The translations under genes and the position numbers were made by a program. Shown piece after piece: positions 39,782-48,816 of a stretch of DNA of 64,000 nucleotides. Origin of the DNA: CAWAQA01 sp963784065 (lineage in GTDB: Bacteria > Acidobacteriota > Vicinamibacteria > Vicinamibacterales > UBA2999); the NCBI GenBank assembly GCA_963784065.1, contig CAWAQA010000006.1, positions 62,001 through 126,000 on the forward strand, given 5' to 3'. The notes beneath the pieces were generated by a model. That model was not told the DNA's origin. It was given only the letters and a program-made list of their open reading frames with translations, and did no database searches. Within the stretch, counting starts at the first letter, position 1, and each line of letters begins with the position of its first letter.

Positions 39782-39966
39782 GACGATGCCGGGTCCGAAA
39801 GGATCCGGCCTACGGAGCGTTCTGAATCTTCGGCTGCCGCCGGACGCACGCGGGACTGTAGGGCGGGTCCTTTCGGACCCGCCATCATCGTCATCGTCGA
39901 ACGGCGGAAGCCCGCGTCATCTGACGATGCCGGGGCCGAAAGGACGCGGCCTACGGAGTGTCTGAA
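39782..39966. repeat. Cluster of GTAG palindromes between the peptidase gene and rsmE
   Basis: Three clear elements occur: 39791-39813 (reverse), 39858-39883 (forward, GTAG then GGCGGGTCC/GGACCCGCC) and 39932-39954 (reverse). A degenerate fourth lies at about 39985. The first and third sit inside a longer direct repeat of about 48 bases (CTGACGATGCCGGG... to ...TCTGAAT) present at 39782 and 39922. No gene is present in 39747-39999. Confidence 0.8.
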
Positions 39967-39999
39967 TTACGATCGCACCGGTCCGTTTCGGCCGGGAGA

Positions 40000-40752
40000 C
40001 TAGAATTCCTTCCACATCGTGAACAGCGCGCTCAATGCGACGACGGCCATGGCGTCGGCCCGCAGCGTGCGGGCGCCGAGGGTGACCGGCAGGCAGACCG
40101 TCGCCGTCGCCTCGATCTCCTCGGGACTCCAGCCGCCCTCGGGCCCGACGATGACCATCGCCTGCCCGGGCGGCGCCGGATCGAGATCGTGGACGGCCAC
40201 GGCCATGATCGTGGCGCTCGGTTCCACCAGGAGGAGCACCGGGCCGGGCAGGGCCATGTCGGCGAGCGCAGGCGGGATGAGCGCGAACTCGCAGGGCGCC
40301 AGGATCTCGGGCACCGTGGCGCGGCCGCACTGTTTGGCCGACGAGATCGCAATCTTCTGCCACCGCTCCTGGCGGCGGCCCCTGACGAGGGCGGACAGCT
40401 TGATCTCGGTGCGCGCGGTGACGGTGGGCTGGATGGCGAACACACCCATCATCACGGCATCCCGGATCACATCGTCCATCTTGTCGCCCTTGAGGACGGC
40501 CTGGACGAGCGTCACGCCGACGCGAGGCTCGGCTGCCGGCGGTTTCTGTTGCGGCCCGACGGCGACGAGGACCTCGGTCTTCCCCGCCTTCTCGACCACG
40601 GCCTGGAATTCGCGGCCGCGGCCGTCGAAAACGCTGATGGGGGCGCCTTCCGTCAGGCGGAGCACGCGGGTCAGGTGCTGGGCCTCGTCTTCGGACAGCG
40701 CGATGATCTGCCCGCCCCCCGAGGCCCCGGGCACATAGAACCGTGCGTTCAC
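40000..40752 (-). CDS. rsmE: 16S rRNA m3U1498 methyltransferase
   Basis: 250 residues. The N-terminal PUA-like part shows ALSEDEAQHLTRVLRL and VFDGRGREFQAVV. The SPOUT knot shows VQAVLKGDKMDDVIRDAVMM, RWQKIAISSAKQCGR, VIVGPEGGWSPEEIE and LGARTLRADAMAVVALSAL, the SAM-binding trefoil. It modifies U1498 of 16S rRNA. In many Firmicutes rsmE follows prmA downstream of dnaJ; here it is near but on the opposite strand. Complete. Confidence 0.95.
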   Translation of the reverse strand: MNARFYVPGASGGGQIIALSEDEAQHLTRVLRLTEGAPISVFDGRGREFQAVVEKAGKTEVLVAVGPQQKPPAAEPRVGVTLVQAVLKGDKMDDVIRDAVMMGVFAIQPTVTARTEIKLSALVRGRRQERWQKIAISSAKQCGRATVPEILAPCEFALIPPALADMALPGPVLLLVEPSATIMAVAVHDLDPAPPGQAMVIVGPEGGWSPEEIEATATVCLPVTLGARTLRADAMAVVALSALFTMWKEF

Positions 40753-40839
40753 TGAGCGATTATAGATGTGCCTTCCGGTTCTCCTGGAAGTGAGCGCGGC
40801 GCGCGGGGCGCCGGCCTACGAGGAAAGCGAGCGCGGACG

Positions 40840-41304
40840 ATGCCTGGCGGGACACTTCTATCGGTCAACATCTCGGGCGGCGGTGTGTCCAAGTGGCCGA
40901 CAAGCTCCGCCTGGATTCATGCCGCCGGCGTCGAAGGCGACCGGCAACGCCTCCTGCAGATCCACGGCGGGCCCGATCGGGCGGTCAGCCTGTATTCGCA
41001 CGAATTGATCCAGGCGCTTCAGGCCGAAGGCCATCCGATCGTGCCCGGGAGCATCGGCGAGAACCTCACTCTCGCCGGCATCGATTGGGCGCTGATGCGC
41101 CCGGGGGCGCTGGTCGAAGTCGGACCTGTGCTGCTCGAGTTGACCGCATACGCCAATCCGTGCAGGCAGATCAGCGCGTCGTTCGCCAACGCCGAGTTCC
41201 TGCGGGTGTCGCAGAAGGTGCATCCGGGCTGGAGCCGCCTCTACGCGCGCGTGTTGGAGGAAGGAATGGTAAGGCCGAGCCTGGCGTGCAACGTGCGACC
41301 TTGA
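40840..41304 (+). CDS. MOSC domain protein
   Basis: 154 residues from ATG 40840. The MOSC fold is recognisable: LLSVNISGGGVSKW, GVEGDRQRLLQIHGGPDRAV, PGSIGENLTLAGIDWALM and ELTAYANPCRQISASF, which holds the conserved sulphur-carrying Cys. Similar to YiiM-type proteins that accept sulphur or act on N-hydroxylated compounds with molybdenum cofactor. xdhC, another molybdenum-cofactor sulphur protein, lies about 8 kb away, but no direct link is visible. Divergent from rsmE. Confidence 0.88.
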   Translation: MPGGTLLSVNISGGGVSKWPTSSAWIHAAGVEGDRQRLLQIHGGPDRAVSLYSHELIQALQAEGHPIVPGSIGENLTLAGIDWALMRPGALVEVGPVLLELTAYANPCRQISASFANAEFLRVSQKVHPGWSRLYARVLEEGMVRPSLACNVRP

Positions 41305-41397
41305 AACGTCTCACGGGCCGCGTCTCCGCGGCCTGCTCGAAACGAAAGACGCTGCGCCGGACGATCGCCCGCTGCTATACTCCTCGCACTCCACCTC

Positions 41398-42369
41398 ATG
41401 TTCTTCCGAGGACAGACCATCGGGAAGTACCGCATCCTGTCTCCCCTGGGCAGCGGCGGATTCGGGAGCGTGTTCCTGGCCGAGGACACGTGGATCCACA
41501 AGAAGGTCGCCCTCAAGGTCCCCCACAAGCAGCATCTGGACTTCAGCGAGATGGTGAAGGAGCCGCGGCTCCTCGCCTCCATGAGCCACCCCAACATCGT
41601 CACGGTGCTCACGGCCGAGAAACAGGACGATGTGTTTTTCATCGTGATGGAGTACGTGCCGGGCGAGACGCTCGAGCAGGTCATCGATCGCGACGGCGCG
41701 ATGGAGCTCTCACGCGTGCTCGACTTCACGTGCCAGATCTGCAATGCCGTGGACCACGCCCACGGGGCGGGGATCCTGCACCGCGACCTGCGCCCCGGGA
41801 ACATGCTCGTGTCGGAGTCGGGCATGCTGAAGGTCACCGACTTCGGGACCTCGCGTTTCCTCGAGATCGCGGCACACGGGACCACGGTGATCGGCAGCCC
41901 TCCGTACATGGCGCCCGAACAGTTCTTCGGGAAGGCGGTCTTCGCGAGCGATGTCTATTCCATCGGCGTCACGATGTACCAGATGCTCACGGGATCGCTG
42001 CCCTACGACGCGCCGTCTCCAGCCGACATCGACAGGCTGATGCGAGGTGAGCTGATTACCGCGCCACGGCTGAAAAACGGCAAGATTCCCAGGGCCATCA
42101 ACGACATCGTGATGCGCGCCCTCGCGCCCGACCTCACGGTGCGGTATCCGCGGGCGGCAGACCTGCTGAATGAGGTGCTCTCCGCCCGGGAGCCGGTCGC
42201 GTTCCGCAAGGTCACGCGCGGGGCCGCCGCCGCGGCCGCCGAGAGCGTGGCTGACATCCAGTCCCGGTTGAAGGCCCGCGAGACGCCGCAGCCCCGCTTC
42301 TGCTGGCACTGCCGTAAGGCGCTGCACGCCCGCAGCGACCGCTGCCCTTTCTGCAACGAGGCCCAGTAG
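41398..42369 (+). CDS. Ser/Thr protein kinase with C-terminal zinc ribbon
   Basis: 323 residues, Hanks-type kinase in the cytoplasm with no membrane helix. The N-lobe has LGSGGFGSVF (P loop) and VALKV (ATP Lys). The catalytic loop is HRDLRPGNML, with Arg where most kinases have Lys. VTDFGTSRF is the Mg loop and GSPPYMAPEQF the activation/P+1 region, then the C-lobe. After an Ala-rich linker, residues about 304-321 read FCWHCRKAL...DRCPFC, a C-x-x-C/C-x-x-C zinc ribbon. Targets unknown. It stands alone between MOSC and the aminotransferase, with a palindrome pair after it. Confidence 0.9.
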   Translation: MFFRGQTIGKYRILSPLGSGGFGSVFLAEDTWIHKKVALKVPHKQHLDFSEMVKEPRLLASMSHPNIVTVLTAEKQDDVFFIVMEYVPGETLEQVIDRDGAMELSRVLDFTCQICNAVDHAHGAGILHRDLRPGNMLVSESGMLKVTDFGTSRFLEIAAHGTTVIGSPPYMAPEQFFGKAVFASDVYSIGVTMYQMLTGSLPYDAPSPADIDRLMRGELITAPRLKNGKIPRAINDIVMRALAPDLTVRYPRAADLLNEVLSAREPVAFRKVTRGAAAAAAESVADIQSRLKARETPQPRFCWHCRKALHARSDRCPFCNEAQ

Positions 42370-42405
42370 TCGCCCGCGACCACCGGGTGCATACCGGCGC
42401 TATCC

Positions 42406-42477
42406 AGGCCGACCTGAAGGTCGGCCTCTACGAACGCTGGCATCAGTTTTTGTAGAGGCCGGCCTTCAGGTCGGCCT
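42406..42477. repeat. Inverted doublet of GTAG palindromes
   Basis: A reverse copy (42406-42431, ending CTAC) and a forward copy (42452-42477, beginning GTAG) of the AGGCCGGCC/GGTCGGCCT element are 20 bases apart in a divergent pair. It lies between the kinase and aminotransferase genes. This is the REP-doublet (BIME) arrangement. Confidence 0.8.
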
Positions 42478-42540
42478 GCCTCTTGTCCCGCTGACATTTG
42501 CCGTTCCAGTCGCGGTAGGATCTGACGAAGGAGCATACCA

Positions 42541-43486
42541 ATGGGCTTTCCCGGGACCGGCAAGATCTGGATGAACGGCTCGCTCGTGGACTGGAACGAC
42601 GCGACAGATCCACGTGGCGTCCCACGTCGTGCACTACGGCAGCGCCGTTTTCGAAGGGGCGCGGTGCTACGACACGGTCAACGGCCCGGCCTGCTTCCGG
42701 CTCGACGCGCACATGAAGCGGCTGCTCGACTCCGCGCGCATCTACCGCATGGATTCGCCCTACGACCAGCAGACGCTGACCGACGCCGTGACGAATCTGA
42801 TTCTGGCGAACAGGTTCCGCGCCTGTTACATTCGCCCGCTGATCTACCGCGGCTACGACTCGCTCGGCGTCAACCCGATGCCGTGCCCGGTGGACGTCGC
42901 CATCATGCTGTGGGAATGGGGGGCGTACTTCACGAAGGAGGCGATTGAAGAAGGCCTCGACGTGAAGATCTCGACCTGGGCGCGGAACGCGCCGAACACG
43001 ACGCCGGCGATGGCCAAGAGCGTGGCCAACTACGCGAACGCGCAGCTGATCAAGATGGAGGCGATGGCCGACGGCTACGCGGAGGGGATCGCGCTCGACA
43101 CGCAGGGCAACCTCAGCGAGGGCAGCGGCCAGAACATCTTCGTGGTTCGCGACGGCATCATTTACACGCCCCCGATCGGCAACTCCGTGCTCTGGGGCAT
43201 CACGCGCGACTCGGTGATGACGATCGCGCGCGATCTCGGGTTCGACGTGCGCGAGCAGACGCTGCCGCGGGAGACGCTGTACATCGCGGACGAGGTGTTC
43301 TTCGTGGGCACCGCTGTCGAGGTCACGCCCATCCGTTCCGTCGATCGCGTCAAGGTGGGCCGTGGCCGCCGCGGTCCCATCACGCAAGCGATCCAGGAGC
43401 GATTCTTCAAGATCGTGAAGGGCGAGGATCCGGACACGCACGGCTGGCTGCAGCCGGTCGGCGCGCGCGAAACAGTGCCGCGCTAG
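42541..43486 (+). CDS. ilvE: Branched-chain-amino-acid aminotransferase, one frameshift
   Basis: About 314 residues, fold-type IV PLP enzyme. The N-terminus KIWMNGSLVDWNDA is followed after one extra A (about 42603) by QIHVASHVVHYGSAVFEGAR. The Schiff-base Lys is in NAQLIKMEAMADGYAEGIAL. LSEGSGQNIFVVRDG and FFVGTAVEVTPIRSVD are further family blocks, the last recognising branched-chain 2-oxoacids. It makes Leu, Ile and Val with glutamate as donor. The start has an upstream AAGGAG at about 42529. Confidence 0.92.
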
Positions 43487-43521
43487 ATAAGCAGCGGGCA
43501 AGCAACGATAATCAGGGGGTC

Positions 43522-44665
43522 ATGCATGTGAATGACCTCCTGAAGATCGCCGTGGATAGTGGCGCATCCGACCTGCATTTGAAGGTCGGCAGTTACCCGA
43601 TGATGCGCGTACGGGGCACGCTCACCCCGGCCAGCGAAGAGCGCCGCCTCGAGCACGAGGACATGGAGGCGTTCGCCAGCGCCGTCCTCCCCACTACGCA
43701 GCGCGAGAAGCTCAAGGAGCATCACGAGGCCGACCTCGCCTACAGCGTGCCCGGGCTGGGACGCTTCCGAACCAACGCGTTCCGCCAGCGCGGCTCGACC
43801 GGGATGATCTTCCGCGTCATCCCGACGCGCGTCGCCACGATCGACGAACTGGCGCTGCCGGCCGTGCTGAAGCGCATCGCCGTCGGCGGAGCGCGGCCTC
43901 GTCCTGGTCACCGGCACCACCGGCAGCGGCAAGAGCACCACGCTGGCGGCGCTCATCGACGAGATCAACTCGACGCGCACGGCGCACATCATGACGGTCG
44001 AGGACCCGATCGAGTACCTGCACCGCGACAACCGCTCGATCATCAACCAGCGCGAAATCGGCGTCGATACGAGCTCCTTCTCTCACGCGCTGCGCAGCGC
44101 GCTGCGGCAGGATCCCGATGTCATCCTCGTCGGCGAAATGCGCGATTTCGAGACGATCGAAACCGCGCTCCTCGCCGCCGAGACCGGCCATCTGGTGTTC
44201 TCGACGCTGCACACCCTCGACGCCACCGAGACGATCAACCGGATCATCGCCGTCTTCCCTCCCCACCAGCAGAAGCAGATTCGCATCCAGCTGGCCAGCG
44301 TGCTCAAGGCGATCATCTCGCAGCGCCTGATTCCCAAGTCCGACAGCAAGGGCCGGGCGCCCGCCGTCGAGGTCCTGATCAGCACCGCGTTCATCCGCGA
44401 CGCGATCATGGACAAGGAAAAGACGCACCTGATCCACGGCGCCATCGCTCAGGGGACCTCGCAGTACGGGATGCAGACGTTCGACCAGTCCATCTTCGGC
44501 CTCTTCGAGAAGGGGCTCATCGCCTACGAGGAAGCGCTGCGCTGGGCATCCAACGTGGACGAGTTCAAATTGAAGGTCCAGGGCATCTCCACGACGGCCG
44601 ACCTGGCGCGCGACCAGATGGCCAGGGCGGGCGGCTCGCCGGAGATCACCAGGTTTGGCGGATAG
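43522..44665 (+). CDS. pilT: Type IV pilus retraction ATPase, one frameshift
   Basis: About 380 residues. The N-terminal PAS-like domain shows LLKIAVDSGASDLHLKVG and LPTTQREKLKEHHEADLAYS. One extra G near 43890 precedes the RecA-like domain: LVLVTGTTGSGKSTTLAALI (Walker A), TVEDPIEYLH (Asp box), LRQDPDVILVGEMRD (Walker B), LVFSTLHTLDA (His box) and AIISQRLIP. The C-terminal AIRDAI-type retraction motif is seen as AFIRDAIMDKEK. PilT disassembles pili for twitching and DNA uptake. No other pil genes are nearby. Confidence 0.94.
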
Positions 44666-45119
44666 CGATCCGAACCGCGCCTACCTCGCCGGGCTGAGGA
44701 TGCTCGCCCGCCGCGAGCTGTCGGAGATGCAGGTGCGCACCCGGCTCGCGCGCCGCGAGTACGACCAGGACCACATCGACACCGCCGTCGCCCGGCTTCG
44801 CGGGGAAGGCGCGATCGACGACAACCGTACTGCTCGCGCGATCGCGCGCACGGCGGTCTCGATCCATGGCCGCGGGAAGCGTCGTGTCCGCATGCAGGTG
44901 GACGCCGCCGGCATCGACCGTTCCGTCGCAGCGGCCGCCGTGGACGAGGTGTTCGATGCGATCGACACGACGGCTCTGCTGCAGGCGGCGGTCGCACGGC
45001 GGTTGCGCGGCCGCGTCCGCCTCGAGGACGAGCGCGAGAGGGCAAGGCTGTTCCGCTACCTCGTGGGCCAGGGTTTCGAGGCGGACCGCATCATGGAAGC
45101 ACTGCGCGCACTAAAATAG
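44655..45119 (+). CDS. recX: Regulatory protein RecX
   Basis: 154 residues, the usual three-repeat helical RecX: AGLRMLARRELSEMQVRTRL, VARLRGEGAIDDNRTARAIA, and RLFRYLVGQGFEADRIMEAL. RecX inhibits RecA filament growth. The TTG start lies inside the end of pilT, so the two are coupled. It is followed 5 bases later by alaS. In E. coli recX sits between recA and alaS; here recA is replaced by pilT. Confidence 0.88.
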   Translation: MADSDPNRAYLAGLRMLARRELSEMQVRTRLARREYDQDHIDTAVARLRGEGAIDDNRTARAIARTAVSIHGRGKRRVRMQVDAAGIDRSVAAAAVDEVFDAIDTTALLQAAVARRLRGRVRLEDERERARLFRYLVGQGFEADRIMEALRALK

Positions 45120-45124
45120 GCAGG

Positions 45125-47830
45125 ATGACCGGTCACGAGATCCGCAGTTCCTTCCTGCAGTACTTCGAGCGGCACCAGCATCGCATCGTTCCCAGCTCGC
45201 CCCTGGTTCCCCACGACGACCCCACGCTGCTGTTCACCAACGCCGGGATGAACCAGTTCAAGGATGTGTTCCTCGGGAAGGAGAGGCGCGATTACACGCG
45301 GGCCACGTCCGCGCAGAAGTGCATGCGCGTCAGCGGCAAACACAACGATCTCGACAACGTGGGGCCGTCGCTGCGGCATCACACCTTCTTCGAAATGCTC
45401 GGCAACTTCTCCTTTGGCGACTATTTCAAGAAGGAGGCGATCCCGCTGGCGTGGACGCTCCTGACCGGGGAATGGAAGCTGCCGGCAGACCGGCTGTTCG
45501 CGACGATCTTCCGCGGCGAAGGCGGCGTCGAGCGTGACGACGAGGCGTACGCGATCTGGCGCCAGTTCCTCCCCGCCGAGCGCATCGGCGAGCTCGGAGC
45601 CGCGGACAACTTCTGGCAGATGGGTGAGACCGGTCCCTGCGGCCGCTGCTCCGAGATCTACTACTACCGCGGCGCCGATCTCCCGTGCGGCGCCGAAGGC
45701 GCCGGCCAGGTGTGCCGCGGCCTCGAGTGCGACTGCGACCGCTACATCGAGATCTGGAACAACGTGTTCATGGAGTTCAACCGGCAGGCGGACGGCACGC
45801 TGACGCCGCTGCCGGCGCCGTCGATCGACACGGGCATGGGCCTCGAGCGCGTCACCGCCGTGCTGCAGGGAAAGTTGTCGAACTACGACACCGATCTCTT
45901 CACGCCGCTGCTCGCGGCGATCGGCGAGCGCGCCGGCACGGCACATCGCGGGACGATGGAGCCGGCCGACGTGTCGATGCGCGTCATCGCGGATCACATG
46001 CGCGCGATGACGTTCCTCATCGCGGACGGCGTCGTGCCCTCCAACGAGTGGCGCGGCTACGTCCTGCGAAAGATCATGCGGCGCGCGATGCGGCATGGAA
46101 AGCGCCTCGGCGTGGTCGAACCGTTCCTGCACACGCTCGTGGACGTCGTCGTCCGTGAGTTCGGCAACGCCTACCCGGAGCTCACCTCGGGTCGCGAAGC
46201 CATCGTCCAGGTCGTCCGCAGCGAGGAGGAACGGTTCAACGCGGTCCTCACCGGCGGCCTGCCGAGGCTCGAAGAGGTGCTCGACCGCGCCGCCGCCGGC
46301 GACAGGGTGGTTCCGGGCGACGTGGCGTTCAAGCTGTACGACACGTTCGGTCTCCCCCAGGAATTCATCGAGGACATGATCGAGGACCGCAAGCTGTCGC
46401 TCGATCGCGACGCCTTCGAGCGCGCCATGGCGGGCCAGCGCGAGAAGGCGCGCGCCGGGAGCGCCTTCAAGGGCGGACCCGCCGTCGACAAACCGTGGAA
46501 CGTGCCGGACCCCACTGCGGGCGAGCTGCGTCACCTTCCGGACCAGTTCCTCGGTTATGACCAGACCGAGGCCACCACCAACGTCGTCGCCCTGTTCAAG
46601 GATGCCGGAGAGTCCAACGAGTTCGCTCCCGAGCTGAAACAGGGCGAGCGCGGGTACGTGCTGCTGTCGCAGTCGCCCTTCTACCTCGAGGCGGGTGGCC
46701 AGGTCTCGGACATCGGCCGGATCGTCGGTCCTCAGGGTGAAGCGCAGGTGCAGAGCATCTCGCGGCATCACCAGTTCGGGCCGCGCGTGCACGGCGTCAC
46801 GGTCACCGAGGGTTCGCTCGCGCTGCGAGACATCGTGTCGGCGGAAGTCGCCGGCAGCGCGCGCGCGGCGACGCGCCGCAATCACACGGCCACGCACCTG
46901 CTCCACGCGGCCCTGCGACAGGTCCTCGGCAGTCACGTCAAGCAGGCGGGGTCGCTCGTGGCGCCGGATCGCCTGCGGTTCGATTTCGTCCACTTCACCG
47001 CGCTGACGCGCGAGCAACTCCTCGAGATCGAGCAGATCGTCAACGATCAGGTGCTGAAGAACACCCGCGTGCAGACCGACGTGAAGAATACGCAGGAGGC
47101 GATTGCGGCCGGGGCGATGGCGCTCTTCGGGGAGAAGTACGGGGACAAGGTCCGCGTCGTGTCGATTCCGGGGTTCAGCGTCGAGCTGTGCGGGGGCACG
47201 CACGTGCGTGCCACCGGCGACATCGGCCTCTTCGCCGTCGTCTCGGAGAGCGGCGTCGCGGCCGGCGTCCGGCGAATCGAGGCGATCACCGGCCTCGACT
47301 CGTTGCAGACGTTCCAGCGCGACCGCGAACAGATTGCCGACATTGCGTCTGCGTTGAACGCGCGAGCGGGTGAGCTGACGACGCGCGTGGTGGCGCTGCA
47401 GGAAGAGAACAAACGGCTCGCGCGTGAGTTGCAGCAGGCCAGGATGAACGCCGCCATGGGGGGCGGCGCCGGCCAGCAGGACGAGGCGGTCGAGGTCGGC
47501 GGGGTGAAGCTCGTGGCACGCGAAGTCACGGGCCTCGACAAGGACGGCCTGCGCGCACTCGTCGATCGTCACCGCGATCAGATCAAGAGCGGCGTCGTCG
47601 TGCTCGCGTCGCCGTCGGAAGGAAAGGTCCAGATCGTGGTCGGCGTGACACCGGACCTGACGAAGAAGGTGCCGGCCGGACAAGTCGTGAAACAGCTCGC
47701 GCCCATCGTGGGCGGCGGCGGGGGCGGCCGGGCCGACTTCGCCGAAGCTGGAGGCAAGGACCCCTCGAAGATCGGGGAAATGCTCGCCGCAAGCCGCGGC
47801 GTGCTCGAAAAACTCCTGGAGGTTGGTTGA
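45125..47830 (+). CDS. alaS: Alanyl-tRNA synthetase
   Basis: 901 residues, complete and typical. The class II catalytic core shows SSPLVPHDDPTLLFTNAGMN, HHTFFEMLGNFSFGDYF (motif 2 region), GPCGRCSEIYY and IDTGMGLERV (motif 3). The editing domain has the HxxxH zinc site NHTATHLLHAAL and ELCGGTHVRATGDIG. A coiled coil and the C-Ala domain end with a Gly-rich loop (VGGGGGGRADFAEAGGKDPS) that contacts tRNA. Downstream of recX; its TGA overlaps the next ATG. Confidence 0.98.
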   Translation: MTGHEIRSSFLQYFERHQHRIVPSSPLVPHDDPTLLFTNAGMNQFKDVFLGKERRDYTRATSAQKCMRVSGKHNDLDNVGPSLRHHTFFEMLGNFSFGDYFKKEAIPLAWTLLTGEWKLPADRLFATIFRGEGGVERDDEAYAIWRQFLPAERIGELGAADNFWQMGETGPCGRCSEIYYYRGADLPCGAEGAGQVCRGLECDCDRYIEIWNNVFMEFNRQADGTLTPLPAPSIDTGMGLERVTAVLQGKLSNYDTDLFTPLLAAIGERAGTAHRGTMEPADVSMRVIADHMRAMTFLIADGVVPSNEWRGYVLRKIMRRAMRHGKRLGVVEPFLHTLVDVVVREFGNAYPELTSGREAIVQVVRSEEERFNAVLTGGLPRLEEVLDRAAAGDRVVPGDVAFKLYDTFGLPQEFIEDMIEDRKLSLDRDAFERAMAGQREKARAGSAFKGGPAVDKPWNVPDPTAGELRHLPDQFLGYDQTEATTNVVALFKDAGESNEFAPELKQGERGYVLLSQSPFYLEAGGQVSDIGRIVGPQGEAQVQSISRHHQFGPRVHGVTVTEGSLALRDIVSAEVAGSARAATRRNHTATHLLHAALRQVLGSHVKQAGSLVAPDRLRFDFVHFTALTREQLLEIEQIVNDQVLKNTRVQTDVKNTQEAIAAGAMALFGEKYGDKVRVVSIPGFSVELCGGTHVRATGDIGLFAVVSESGVAAGVRRIEAITGLDSLQTFQRDREQIADIASALNARAGELTTRVVALQEENKRLARELQQARMNAAMGGGAGQQDEAVEVGGVKLVAREVTGLDKDGLRALVDRHRDQIKSGVVVLASPSEGKVQIVVGVTPDLTKKVPAGQVVKQLAPIVGGGGGGRADFAEAGGKDPSKIGEMLAASRGVLEKLLEVG

Positions 47831-48753
47831 TGAAACGTGTCGGATTTGTGATTGTTGCTGCCTTTGCGGTTACCTCGTGCGGCCGCACCGAAACGCCTGC
47901 TCCGTCTGAAGCGCCGGCCGCCGGTCCCGCTGCCGCCCCGGCGGCGGCAGCTGAAGCGCTGCCCGCGGCGTGGACCGTCACGGAAGGGATCGAGACGCCC
48001 GAGAGCGCCTACTACGATGCGGCGTCGAACTCGATTTACGTGTCGCAGATCGCGGGCGCGCCCGATGGCCGCGACGGCAACGGCCGCATCGTCAAACTGA
48101 CGCCGGACGGCAAGGTCGTGTCCGCGAACTGGGCAACCGGCCTCAATGCGCCAAAAGGGCTCCGCAGCCACAACGGCACGCTGTGGACGTCGGACCTCGA
48201 CGAGGTCGTCGGGATCGACATGGCCAGCGGCAAGGTCACGACGCGCGTGAAGATCGCCGGCGCCATGTTCCTCAACGACGTCGCCGCCGGCAGCGACGGC
48301 ACGGTCTACGTGACCGACATGATGGGGAACAAGATCTACGCGGTGAAGGACGGCAAGGCGTCGGTGTTCATCGAGGGCGAGGAGCTCGAGCACCCGAACG
48401 GCCTGCTGGCCGATGGCGATCGGTTGATCGTCGGCGGCTGGGGCAGCCAGCCGAAGGCCGACTTCAGCACCGATGTACCGGGACGCCTGTTTGCCATCGA
48501 CCTGAAGACGAAGGCGAAGACGGCGATTACAGCCAACCCGTTCGCCAACATCGACGGCGTCGAGCGCGACGGGCGCGGCGGGTACCTGGTGACCGATTAC
48601 CTCAAGGGCCAGATCATCCGGGTGTCGGCCAATGGCGACAGCCAGCCGGTGGCCACCTTCACGCCGGGGACCGCGGACATCGGGATCAACGGGAATACCG
48701 TGATCGTGCCGCACATGAACGAGAACAAGATCGGCGCGTACAACCTGCCGTAA
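47830..48753 (+). CDS. SMP-30/gluconolactonase-like beta-propeller lipoprotein
   Basis: 307 residues from ATG 47830 (TGATG overlap with alaS). The lipobox VTSC lies at residues 15-18, so it is a lipoprotein; a Pro/Ala linker to about residue 45 follows. The rest is a six-bladed propeller pattern with IYVSQIAG, LNAPKGLRSHNGTLWTSDLD, AMFLNDVAAGSDGTVYVTD and HPNGLLADGDRLIVGGWG, as in SMP-30/strictosidine synthase-like proteins. Acidic residues of the metal site are present in the DVAAGSDG and HPNG loops. Substrate unknown. Confidence 0.8.
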   Translation: MKRVGFVIVAAFAVTSCGRTETPAPSEAPAAGPAAAPAAAAEALPAAWTVTEGIETPESAYYDAASNSIYVSQIAGAPDGRDGNGRIVKLTPDGKVVSANWATGLNAPKGLRSHNGTLWTSDLDEVVGIDMASGKVTTRVKIAGAMFLNDVAAGSDGTVYVTDMMGNKIYAVKDGKASVFIEGEELEHPNGLLADGDRLIVGGWGSQPKADFSTDVPGRLFAIDLKTKAKTAITANPFANIDGVERDGRGGYLVTDYLKGQIIRVSANGDSQPVATFTPGTADIGINGNTVIVPHMNENKIGAYNLP

Positions 48754-48790
48754 GAGCGTTCTTCCGGCTGTCAGCCTGAGTCTGTACTTC

Positions 48791-48816
48791 GTAGAGGCGG
48801 ACCTTCAGGTCCGCCT
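48791..48816. repeat. GTAG-headed palindrome between converging genes
   Basis: GTAG then AGGCGGACC, TTCA and GGTCCGCCT. It separates the end of the lipoprotein gene from the end of the PepSY gene, whose stop codon (48815-48817) overlaps it. It could terminate both transcripts. Confidence 0.75.
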
